Below are positions 11,401 through 21,795 of a stretch of 64,000 nucleotides of DNA, piece after piece. Origin of the DNA: Bilabrum cf. latius. Its lineage: Eukaryota > Bigyra: Bicosoecida > Bigyra > Bicosoecida. Location of the stretch: positions 62,001-126,000 of the forward strand of contig OZ237748.1 of the NCBI GenBank assembly GCA_965178125.1, read 5' to 3'. Positions within the stretch are counted from its first letter, which is position 1. Every line of letters begins with the position of its first letter. The notes below the pieces were generated by a model. The model was not told where the DNA came from. It made no database searches and worked only from the letters and a program-made list of their open reading frames with translations. A program made the translations under genes and the position numbers.

Positions 11401-14400
11401 CGGTGCTGCAGGCCTGCGACAGCCGGCGGAGGGCTGGTCCAGGGAGCAACTGGCCGACGCAGTGGCCCCCGTGCCCCTGCCCGAGGCCGTGGCAGGCCGT
11501 TTGGCCGAGGAGGCCGACAGGAGGCAACGAGAGAGGGTGGCTCGGCTGCAGGCAGAGGCAGAGGCGGCGGCAGCGGCGGCTGCTGCGGGTGCTGCTGCGG
11601 GTGCTGGTGCGTCCGGGGAGGGTCTTGATGCGGGCCAGCAAGCGGCGGGAGCTGGAGCTGGGACCGAGGGTGAGGTGCAAGGACCCGAGTCTGGCGGTGG
11701 CGCTGGCGCTGGAGGGGGGCGCTCTGGTGCCGCACCAGCAGCAGAGGGGGAGGGCAGCGACAGCAAAGTAGAAGAGGGCGACTAGGAGGACGAGCACGAC
11801 GGTGGGGGCACAACCGGTGCTTCCACTGGTGCTTCCTCTGGTGCCGGTGAGTCGTCCGCAGCCGGCAATCAGCTCGCTAGTCGTGCCGTGGGAGGCCTAT
11901 CTCTCCTCGTCAAAGCAGTGGGTGGAGGCACCGCCCACATCGCACTGCCCCCGGGTGCAACGGCTGGTGATGCTCTAGGCCTGGCGATCGAGCAGCTGCC
12001 TGCTCTTCAGGAGAAACTCACGGCCAGCGGGCTGGAGCTGGGCGAGGCCCTGACATAGAGACGACTGGTGCTGCTGCACGCGGGCCAGAAGCAGGACCCG
12101 GGTGCCGACCTTCACGCGCTCGGTCTCGCCCAGGAATCCGCAGTGTTCGCCATGTGGATGCAGGCCGCTGCACCCTCCGGGCCACCGGCTGCTGAGCGCG
12201 GCTCGTCTGCCTCGAGCGGGGCAGAGGCCGGTGGCACCGGTGAAGGGGGGCAGGAGGAGGAGGAGGAGGACAGGGGCGAGGACGGCCTGGAGGAAGAGGC
12301 GGCCGGCGGTGATGGCGATGGAGCCGGGGGGGAGGAGGATGGAGAGGGGGGTGCGAGTGCAGTGGATGCGGAGGGAGGAGCGGGGGGCGAGCAGCAGCAG
12401 GAGGCAGAGGATGACGGTGCGACGGGCGCATTCCCGTACATGCTTACCAAGCCGCAGCTGATTGCGCAGGCCCAGCCAGGGTTCAGCGAGTCATTGAGGA
12501 ACGAGCGCATCCGCATCAGCCACAAGGGCTCAGTGGCCGAGAGCACCCGCACATGGTCCTCTGCGGCTCTCAGGGGAGAGCCGTTCAGCAGAGGCAGACG
12601 GTCATGGCTGGTGGCCATTCTCAGCGCGGAGCACGCGTGCGGGTGCGCCGTGGGACTGGCGGAGGCCTCTCGGTTCGACTTCCACAAGCAGAACCTGGGG
12701 GCGCAGGATGGGAGCTGGGCCTACTCCAAGACGGGCAAGAAGGGCGCGCACGGGCGCGGCTTCCTGTCCTTCGGGAAGGCATACAGGACTGGCGATGAGC
12801 TTGAGATCGACGTGGATCTGCTGGGGGGCGAGCTTAGGTTTTGGAGGAACGGAGAGCTGCAGAGCGGGGGCCCCGCCTGGTCCTCTGAGATCAAGGGGAG
12901 GTCCGTGCTGCCTGCGGTGTGCCTGGGGTCCAACACGGGGAACAGGCTGACTCGGGTGGCTGTGAGGGTGCCCCCGGTGAGGGCCTTTGATCCTGCCAGG
13001 TCGCACCACCGCATGCGCTTCGATGACGCGGGGTCCACGGCGTATAACGACGGCAAGTGGGCCACGGCCGTGGCGGCGCACGCGGGGATCTCCCAGGGAA
13101 CAATTGCCTTCAGCGTGAAGCTGACGGACGTGGAGTCCGGGGGCGGCGTGGCCATAGGCGTGGTTGACGGGTTCCTGTTTGACCACCGTCACGACAACCT
13201 GGGCGCCAGCAAGCACTCCTGGGCGTTCTCCAAGACGGGCAAGATCGGGCGCGGGAGGGGGTTCGAGCCCTATTCGCGAACATTCGGCGACGGCGACGTC
13301 ATCACGTGCCTGTGCGATGCCACGGCGGGTACTTTGCGGTTCTTCGTGAACGGCGTGGACCAGGGGTACGCCTTCTCCGCGGATGGGACCGCTTCTGGAT
13401 GCGATCCGGAGCTGAAAGGCAGGGTGCTCGTGCCTGCCGTGTGCCTCGGGTCCAGCACTGGTCACACCATGTGCCGGGTGCGGCTCATGCAGCAGGTTGT
13501 GATGCCCATCCTTCACTTCGATAGGTATACGGTCCGGAAGGGGGACGCCGGCGAGCCCATGGTCGCCTTCAACCGAGATGCAGCCCGGGCCGAGACCATG
13601 GGGGAGTGGACCACGGTCATGGCGCAGCACCCGGGGGTGAGGGACGGCTTCTTGACATTCGCGGTGAGGGTCGATTCAGCCGAATCCCACTGCGGGGCGG
13701 CCATCGGAGTGGCCGACGCAGTTCTATTCGAGCCGAAGCGTGCCAACCTGGGCGCCACCCCCAACTCCTGGGCCTACTCCAAGACGGGCAAGGCAGGCGA
13801 CGGCACCGGGACATTCAAGCCGTACGCTGAGAAATTCGCGTCGGGTGACGTCATCACCGTTGACTGTGACGTCAGCAAGGGCACGCTCCAGTACTTCAAG
13901 AACGGCATCCCGCTGGGCCTCGCCCCCGTGTCCCACTCGCTCAAGGGCAGAAGGCTTGTTCCTGGTGTGTGCATCGGGTCCAACCACCAGAGCAGGTACT
14001 CGGCGCTGTCACTGTGCCCCCCCTGCGCGGTGAGGTGGGACCAGAGGCTCTGCAATCGTCACATCCAGCTGGACGGTCCCCACGGGGCCTCGAGGGCATA
14101 CACGGACTACAAGTGGTGCACTGTCCTTGCCCAGCATCCGGGGGTGCGAGACGGCTGGCGCATGGCCTTCAAGGTGCTCGTGGGCCAGGCAGAGGCAGGG
14201 ATCGCCATCGGGCTGGCCGACCCGAGGTACTTTGACCCGCAGCAGCACAACCTGGGAGTGAACGGACACTCCTGGGCACTTTCCAAGAGCGGTAAGAGGT
14301 CGAGCGGGGAGGGATGGCAGACCTTCGCCAGCCGCCTCAGGCTCAAAGAAGGCGACGAGCTGGGCGTGTACGTGGATCTGAGGGACCCTGCCGGCCCCGC

Positions 14401-14683
14401 GAGCGACCTGGACGAGGCGGGGGCGCGCTGCCCCGACGACCGAGGATGCGTGGTGTTCTACCTCAACGGCAGGCGGCTGGGTGCGCAGGACCAGACCCAG
14501 GCCTTCGATGGCCTCTACGGACAGGGCCTGTGCCTGGTCCCCGCGCTGTGCATGGGTACCACGGCGGGTGGGGCCCCGGGGCAGGCGCAGCTGTCCCCCT
14601 TCCATCCACCGGACCATCCCACGGCGAACGGCGGCGACAGGGCGATGGAGGGCGGGCCAGCGACCGGTGGGGCCGACGCGTGA
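8496..14683 (+). CDS. PINK1-like kinase with Ubl domain and four SPRY-like repeats
   Basis: Exon 1 (8496-8639) and exon 2 (9146-14683) join in phase 0, giving 1,893 residues. Six UAGs are read through (9281, 10184, 10367, 10694, 11783, 12056); the stop is UGA. Order of parts: a ubiquitin-fold/KHA-like N-terminus spanning the intron; about 300 disordered residues; a kinase domain with glycine loop LGGG-UAG-NGLVV (UAG at 456), Lys478 in YAMKVVFNF, HLDLKLDN (Asp599) and DFG (617-619), then GGNPAHSAPE; a Ubl domain near 965-1055; an acidic linker; and four SPRY-like units (about 1170-1870), each with NLGA..SWA(Y/F/L)SK(T/S)GK. The loop, GGN and APE pattern is closest to PINK1. The usual HRD arginine is Leu. 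I see no clear mitochondrial presequence. Substrates are unknown. Confidence 0.85.
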
Positions 14684-14721
14684 TAGAGCCAGCGACCGGT
14701 GGGGCCGACGCGTGATAGAGC
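14659..14721 (+). repeat. 32 bp tandem duplication across the kinase stop codon
   Basis: Two near-identical 32 bp copies begin at 14659 and 14691. The first contains the last coding residues and the UGA stop of the kinase gene. The second carries the same TGATAG sequence into the 3' flank. Confidence 0.85.
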
Positions 14722-15575
14722 TGACTGGCGCTAGGGGGTCGTTCTCTTCCTCTTTCAGCTCCTCCTCCTTTTCTTCTACTTCTTCTTCTCGATCGCCTTC
14801 GATTCGGCGTCGATTCGATTGGGTGCGTGGCGCACCCCTACATGCACTGCACTGCAGTGGGCTGCACTGTGCTTCGACTGGCAACATTCGATGGTGTGTC
14901 GGCGGTGGCGCCACCAGCAGCAGCAGCAGCAATAGCAGCAGCAGCAATAGCAGCAGCAGCAGCATGTTCTACACTTCAACAACAACAACAACAACAACTA
15001 CAAAAACTTCATCCAACTCCTCCCCCCGTGACTCCGCGGTATCGCCATCCCTCGGCCAGCGCCCTCCAACCCTTTGCTCGCCTGCCTGTCCCCGTCGCGG
15101 GTACGTGTGGGCAAAGGGGCGGCTAGGATGGACGATGGCGGGATGGCCGCGGTGGCCCGGGGGCTGCCCGGCTGGGAACATATTTGCCCCCGCGATCTGG
15201 GGTAGCGTGACATGCAGCGTGTCCTGTTCCGTGTCCCAGCCGGCCTTCCCTCCTTCAATCCTTTCCTCCTCTCCCTCTGATTCCTCCGTCCAGTCGGTCC
15301 GTAGCGCACCCGGGTGCGGGGTGCAGGCGCTTTACTTCAGCCGGCACTGTGGCGCTGGTTGCCAGACTGGACGTGATCATCGCGCGGTTCTGCCCTTGCA
15401 TGCAAGGGGTGCAAGGCGGCCCAGGCAGGCGGGCTTTCTGTCGTTCATTGACTCGAAACCACGCGATTCCTTCATTCTACACCCACTCATCCGCAACTGC
15501 AATTAGCCTTTCACGAGCCTCTGTCCATCCTGGATACCCAAGACGGATTGGGTGCGTACTAGATCTACTCTGTAT
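14721..15575. other. Convergent spacer with microsatellites
   Basis: No gene supported. The spacer between two converging genes holds TTC/TCT-rich and CAG/AAC trinucleotide runs (about 14740-14800 and 14915-15000). The rest is unremarkable. Confidence 0.5.
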
Positions 15576-16833
15576 TCACTCTGGCAGCAAAGGCAGCAGG
15601 TACACACCACGAGCTCGCTTCTGTTTCACCCAACGACAGAATGGCTGTGACCATTCTGGCATCCGGCAAAGCTAAATGCGCCTGAACCTTCTTCGTACCC
15701 AGCATTCTCTAGGCGTTGAAAGTACTCGGTACGAAGGCGATCTTGATGTGCCGTGATCAGTTGTACTTCTCCTTTGGCTGCTCCTGCTCTAGCTCTTGGT
15801 CGGCCGCGAAATTGCCTGTGATAGCACCGAGTGCTACTTAACACTCCGTGTAGCTGGCTTTCGAGAAGCAGCTGCATGCTACTACTTGCTGGCTATACTC
15901 AGGGCATGCGTTGGGAACAATGCCTAAGGGCGCGAATGACGAGCCTGCTACTACTAGTAGTACTGGTAGTCATCGGCACTGCCACTGGCAGCAGTGCATG
16001 CATCCCTTGCCTCTTTGCCGGCGGGCTGGATGGGCTTGCCCGGGACAGCCTCCGCCACAGTCTGCTAAGAAAAGCAAATATATCCAAAAAGGTGGAAATG
16101 TGCGCCTACTGTAAAAACAACACGTGGTCGATACAGTTAAACCGACCCGCCCCGTCACACCAAGTCCCGAGCAGAGCCCGAGGTCCCGAGGCACGGTCAC
16201 CGCGAGCCAATGCGAGCTTTTCTGACGCACCTCTGCACCACTCCTCACCTCCAGCTGCTTTGCAATTTTTCGAATGCACAAGAAAGATCCGATTGGGTAC
16301 CGTTTGATGTCTGCATTGGAAAGTTGGTGCGTTGTGCAGCCGGACGCACTCTCGGCGGCATCCGTGCCACCACTGGCAGGCTCAACCTACTCGCAAGGTC
16401 TGCTTGAAATGGGCCCATCAACACATTTACCGGAAGGCATTTGTCCGATGCAGCTTTCTACGGAAGGGTATCTTCTGAGATTGTTGGTTGTGTGGCACAC
16501 TTGCTGCCGCAGTTCCGCTATTGGATGGGCCGGCGTCACTGTGTTGTTTACTGCCGGATCAAACCCGCCGGCATTAGACCATTGCAACCGCACCCTGACC
16601 ACCGCATGCCAACTTTGATACTCCAGCGTAGTACTTAAATATAGATCAAAATGCAAATTTCAATGCCAGTAATTCAGTCAATGTTTTGCCTTTTACCGTG
16701 CCAGCCCTAGAATACCCTCGCCCTCCTCGCCAATAGCTCTTGTTGCCGATGCAAGCAGTGCTTCCGCCGGCGCATCCTGGCCCAAAACGCCCAAGTGGCC
16801 CATCCGTAATCTGGATGCAACAGACCGACGCAT
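15576..16833 (-). CDS. Q-rich protein of unknown function, three exons
   Basis: The model has exons 16697-16833, 16249-16594 and 15576-16061. The splice phases agree (donors GTAAAA and GTGAGG, acceptors GGTCAG and TAGCAG) and the total is an exact 323 codons. The start is ATG 16833. Exon 2 carries one UAG (16387). Exon 3 carries nine UAGs, including three in a row near 15950 and a pair near 15880, and no UAA or UGA before the terminal UGA. With the standard code nothing gene-like remains. The middle is Cys/Asn-rich (NNLRRYPSVESCIGQMP) and the C-terminus is basic, Ser/Arg/Gln-rich. Family not recognised. The opposite strand has a competing Leu-rich frame, but with rare CTA codons, so I prefer this strand. 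Confidence 0.5.
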
Positions 16834-18174
16834 TAATTAAATTGCCTTTGCTTGCCCTGCACTGCCCTCACGCTTGCCGAGTATCAGCCACCTGCTCTTG
16901 CCTCCACCGCGCATCACGTGGCGTTTCTTGCACTCGACATTATCTCTACTCCACCTGCTGTACTGCCGAGGCCGGCGTGAGTCGCCCAGGCACCATGAAA
17001 ACGCCTTAAGAAGCTTCGTTAGTCCGCCAACACATCGTGGCATGTATTTACTGCACTGGCATGCGCTGGCATCCCCTACAATCTCAGGCACGATCGGCAG
17101 CAGCGCCACTGTCCTCACACGCTGTGTGCGGGTCCATCGGCGATGCGGGGCGGACCAAGGCGGCAGCTACGGTGCCACCCGATGCACGGCCCGAGCAAAA
17201 TAGGTTTCTGTGCGTCCTTTTGAGCGCCGGGTGTTGATCCTTGCCCCACGGTGAATCTTGGCTCGCCCAACTCGGGTTGCTCTGGCAGAGTGGCAGCAGC
17301 CTGGGCCTGCCGTGTCACTTTGCGGCTGAGTGCCGGCTGCAGGCGTTTCCTTTACTTCCTTACAGTCCCTATTTCGGTTTGGAGTAATTCTACTGCAAAG
17401 CCTTGTCAGGGTAGGGAATAGGATTGGACCGGAAGAGAATGGCTTGTGCGAGCCGGTAGCTGTCCTTGCGGGTTGGTTCGATTTCGGTCCGGGCGAGCTT
17501 GGGTGGCGATGCTTCCGACCTGTCTCAATTCTCTTGGTCCTAACGAGCATGGTGAGCTCCTGCGCGACAATGGTATCAGAATCTAATAGCCGGGTTCTTT
17601 GATTCGATGTGGTCGGTGAGCGCGTGGTCAAAACGCTAGCTCGCATTGAGGTTGGTATGCTGGGACAGAATATATCAGGATCCTTTGGAAGGCTACAAAG
17701 CACTTGATTTCAGTTGCTAGGTTTCGTTGACCACACAACTCTTACCGTTTTCTATCTTTCAAAATGTCGCATGGTAGATATCGTGTTTCTCGCGCCGCCA
17801 AGGCATCGAGGCCTGAAAACGCCGTTCCTGCTCGTAGTCCTTTTGCACCCAGCATGCGGCGTCGAGCCTGGCTCAAGATCGCCTGCCGTGTCAAGAAATG
17901 ATTCATCGACTACTGCTGAACTCATGGTTGTTCGTTGATCCGGGATATGCTCGCAATCGACGGGTGCCGTTTTATTCCGTAGAGGATGTGAACACTTCCA
18001 CAGGAATACTCCTTTTCGAGGTTCGAGTGTTCTTGCGAACGAACATGCAACGAAGGTAATGTGAAGGTTCGTCGCGTCGCAAAACCAATCTCGAAATGAC
18101 TATGCTTCTCTCATAGAACACCAAATCAGAATACTTGGTTTCTAAATTGATATGCACCATGCCATTGGCGCCGG
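16834..18174. other. Unresolved 1.3 kb; open frames on both strands
   Basis: With UAG as sense, the minus strand has an open frame 16837-17646 (269 codons, one UAG at 17167, ending in UAA). The plus strand has several stretches bounded by good splice signals, for example a CTTACAG acceptor near 17368, a GTGAGC donor near 17550 and a TTTCAG acceptor near 17714. The readings conflict and none resembles a known family, so I make no gene call. Transcript data would settle it. Confidence 0.2.
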
Positions 18175-21100
18175 TCACCGATCCAGCTCGCCGTCCCAGT
18201 GTGACAGCTGCTCGTGCTTCACCCATGCCAGGCGCTCTATGGCTCTTCTTGCCCTAGGCCCACGCACACCTCTAGATGTGCCAATCACGCCCACGCTCGA
18301 GTGTGATGGCTCGCCCACCATCCTGACCTGGTACTTGTTTCGGCTGCTGTCCGCCTTGACCACCACCGCACGGCAGGGCCTCGGCGCTGGCCGGCCCACC
18401 TGCTGATACTATGAACCAGCACCACCCATGTACGCCGGCACCGGCATCTCGATTCTTGGGCAATTCGCACGGTCTTCGCTTCCTACTTCCGCGCCAAGCC
18501 CGTCACTAGCACTCGTCACACTCACGATATCCCCCGGGTCGAACCGCTCCCTCACCTCAGGCATGGGCACCCCCTCCCTGACCGCCCCGTCGTCGAACTG
18601 AACCTTCAATCGACGCACAACCGGGCTGATGTGAAGCACCCGGCCTGGGTAGAACAGTCGCCTGGGCCCAAACCTGCACTCTAGCCTATCGCCTTTCCTC
18701 CAGTCGTCCTGCGCCTCTTGGAGTTGAAGGAGCCTATGCCTCCACTCGATGGATTGGCGGCGAGCACTAACCCGATAGGATGATACCTGCACACTCGAAT
18801 TGGTCCCGGCTCGGGCTGCTCTGACTTGCTGACTGTCGGCTTCTCCTGGAGGTGACGCTGCCTGCGTGGCCCGGTGGAATACATCGATTGAGGCCAGGGC
18901 GCCAGAGGCTGGGGCTTTTGAACTGGCAGCGCTCTCGTAGAGGTCAACATCTACTGCGGTTCCATGGTCTCGTGCGGGCCCATGTGCGGCTCGGGGCTCG
19001 GAAATAGCCGAGTGTGCTACGTTGCCTATGCCAGATCCACCAAGATGCGTGCCGCCATGAGCAATATCGGACCTCGATGCACACGTCACTGTGATTTCGC
19101 CTGCTCCTCTGCCAGACAGCAAATCAGTGTCTCCGCTCAGCAACCCGATCGATTCGTCGTCTTTACCCATAGACTAAGCCAGCACATCGCCCCTCAAGTG
19201 TTGCCGAGCCTCATCTGGCAGCGGTACGCGTGACCACCAGCAGTCGGAACATGATTCGGTCCGAGCCTTGGATCCGATACCTTCACTGCTGCGTGTTACG
19301 ACAGCACTAGCTGAAGGGCCTGTGCCATGGAATAGGGCCCTAACTAGGCATGCTCGCAGGAACCACACATATGGCACCCAGTCGCGACCAAACACCGGCG
19401 CCTACACAAGATTCCGACCTGCCCCGCTCGACTGGCCAAAGGATGCTGCAGGTGCACATTTGGTCGCACCCCCTACGTCTACAGAGCCCTCTGATATGGC
19501 CTATTTGAGCTCCTGGATCCCCCTTGCAATGGCTGCAGGTGGTAGTACCACGCCAAGCTAAAAGCAAATGTCCGCAAATCCCGCCTCGCTCACGTGCCCC
19601 GTGCCCAGCGGATCTGCAGACTGCAGGCAGACGAACCGATGGCTGGCTCCAATGGAAATGTGAAGCCTGCCTCCCTCGCTGGAAGCTCGCACCGCCACAC
19701 GCAGCGCGTCAACCAATGAATCTGCGACACGTGACATGTGCGGGTAGGCCACGTTGGGGTCGAATGTAGACAGATTATAGCCGGTGCTAGGGCCAGGCCC
19801 AGGGCTACCGCTCGCATGTCTCTCCATCCAATCCCCTCCGAAACCATGCCGCCGTGTCATGGTCTATATGCCCTCAAAATGTCCATGGCTGGCATGCGGC
19901 TGCTACTTACTATGTGTTCCATTTCGAACTGTTGTTCCAGCATCCTGCGCAGATCGCCCATCACCTCCCCCCACACCCGTCTCGCCACTCAATCCACCCC
20001 CCCTGACCACCTGGACCACGTCAGTTTCCGCCACGCCCCTCTCCACCATTGGCTCCGAGTCCATCCGCCTACCAACATCACCCGCCCGCATAACGTGCAG
20101 GTACTCAACGGCTAGTTCCCTTCCCCCCGTCCTGGGGTTGATCCCGATCGATTGCACCCTCCCGCGCCTCAGCCTGCCCGGGTCCCTCCTCCACGGCACG
20201 AGCACAACATCGCCGAGCTGGATCCCGAGCCCAGGGGCAGCAACATCGGTAGCTCCAGTGCCATGCGAGTTGTCGAACTGCATGGGGGAAGTTGCATGCC
20301 CGAGGTCAGCCTCGCTCACGCCCAGCTCATGCGCCCCCGAGCGGTGGTAGCTCACGTGGTACCGCGCCGTACCACTGGCCCTGCCTCTGGGCACCACTTG
20401 CTCCACGCGGGCGAGACACCACAGTTTACCATATCTGCACGCTACCTCCACCCAGTCCCCTGCTGCGAACCTTGGTCGCCTGCGCTGGCCTGGTCCGAAA
20501 CTGGCCCTGGCCCGCCTGAGGCTCTCGTAGACTCTTGCTGCTTCACTTGCAGGCCTCCCAGCTTGCTATTCCTGCTTCCCGGCTGATTTCAATTCCCCGT
20601 GCGGGCTACTAGATTGGTCGCTAGCATCACACTGTCGCTAAATCGCTTGATTGTTCCCTCCAGCCTCTCCGCTCTCTGCAGAGGACTGGCCAGGGGATGT
20701 CGGTCCCTCGGGGGCAAGCTGGGCTCCGCCCGACGTATCAATCTGCACCTGTGGACTGATGTATTCGCAAGTTGCGGTCAATTTCTCCGGGTTGGTTTGC
20801 GATATAGTGGCATGGATAATCTCAGGAACTTGCGACTCGCTCTACTGCTGGCCTGTCACCATGCTGCACCCCCCTGTGTCGGTCCCAGGGTGTATGTCCA
20901 GGGGGGGAGATACACGGCTTGCATCCTCGCTAGTCTTGCCCTGCTGGTCTAGGCGCTTGTTGCCCTGGCTATCTGTGGATGCGTTCTGGGGAGATTCGAC
21001 GGGCGCGTCGTGGCCTCCTTCTGTCGCTGCCTTAGGGTGCACTGCCTGAAGGTGCACTGCACCGCTGTCGTCACCGTCACTGCTGACATCCATCGATTCT

Positions 21101-21516
21101 GGGCTAATTGCGTCCGCTCCATCTGCTGCTGGACGATCAAATTGGACCTGAAGTAGTTCATTAGTCTCCAACGCACTGCCTGCTCCACCTTCGCACGACG
21201 AACTAGAGCTCGGCTTGTGCAGATCCATAGGATTGGCCGTGGTGACCTGATTCACAGCAGCCGTGCTGTCTCCGATGGGGGTACTTTCTTGCTTCTACGA
21301 TTTATCAACAGCATTCAAACTGTCTATGCTGACTGCAGTTGTTGGTTCCTTTTTAAATTGGGGCGTGCTCGTACTCGCACTACGGAGGTGCTCCGGAAAC
21401 ACAAGAATCGAAACTCGAGCCTGGTCGAGGAGCACCTAAACCTGACCGCTCGATTTGAATTCTGTGATTGTACCAAGCTAGCCATATACACGCACTTTTG
21501 AACCAACTTCTTGCAT
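18175..21516 (-). CDS. Multi-Tudor/agenet-like protein
   Basis: One uninterrupted frame of 1,114 codons runs from ATG 21516 to UGA 18175, with 13 UAGs (21478, 21436, 21295, 20842, 20638, 20566, 19903, 19864, 19558, 19501, 19402, 19174, 18409) and no other stop. At least four segments have the look of Tudor or agenet barrels: GSKVRVYGQLGTITEF near the N-terminus, AAGDWVEVACRYGKLW, then IQLGDVVLVPWRR, and late WRKGDRLECRFGPRRLFYPG with KVQFDDGA. Such folds bind methylated histone tails or arginine-methylated peptides, so a chromatin or RNA-granule role is plausible (inference). The linkers are Ser/Gln-rich. It diverges from the GNPTAB-like gene. Confidence 0.8.
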
Positions 21517-21795
21517 ATTGGGCTAGAAAATGCTTGAGTCGAGCACGACGGAGCTGCGGAACCAGGTTGTGGCGCCGCGCTTGGTGGACTGCCGCGTAAT
21601 TTGACAAATCGTAACTTATAGCCAATACTAGCCAATTATTGCTGATTCTGATAACGTATTCGTATTAATTGTGTAATATACTATTGAATCACCGTATTTG
21701 TAGCGTGTGAACATATTGAAATAAGTCAGGCGAGGTGTTGATCGCTTGCTACCGGCTGGTTTGAGCTCTTACCAGCCCATTGTTGATCTCTGACC
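21517..21795. promoter_or_regulatory. AT-rich divergent promoter region
   Basis: 279 bp between two divergent starts, with an AT-rich core near 21640-21720 that stands out from the GC-rich genes. It is a likely bidirectional promoter. No specific factor site was identified. Confidence 0.45.

Noticed and set aside
14481-15506. 341-codon plus-strand frame after the kinase
   Set aside because: It begins inside the kinase coding region in another frame and crosses Ser-coding microsatellites; the composition is that of a shadow frame.
15831-16307. Plus-strand frame with a Leu/Val-rich signal-like segment
   Set aside because: The hydrophobic run is the complement of a CAG/TAG run on the minus strand and uses rare CTA codons; the minus-strand gene model explains the region better.
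17437-17500. Possible tRNA B-box (GGTTCGATTTC)
   Set aside because: No matching A-box, acceptor stem or anticodon arm could be drawn around it.
17764-17901. 45-residue basic ORF on the plus strand starting MSHGRYRVSRAAK
   Set aside because: Short, without a family match, and in conflict with other plausible frames in the same unresolved stretch.
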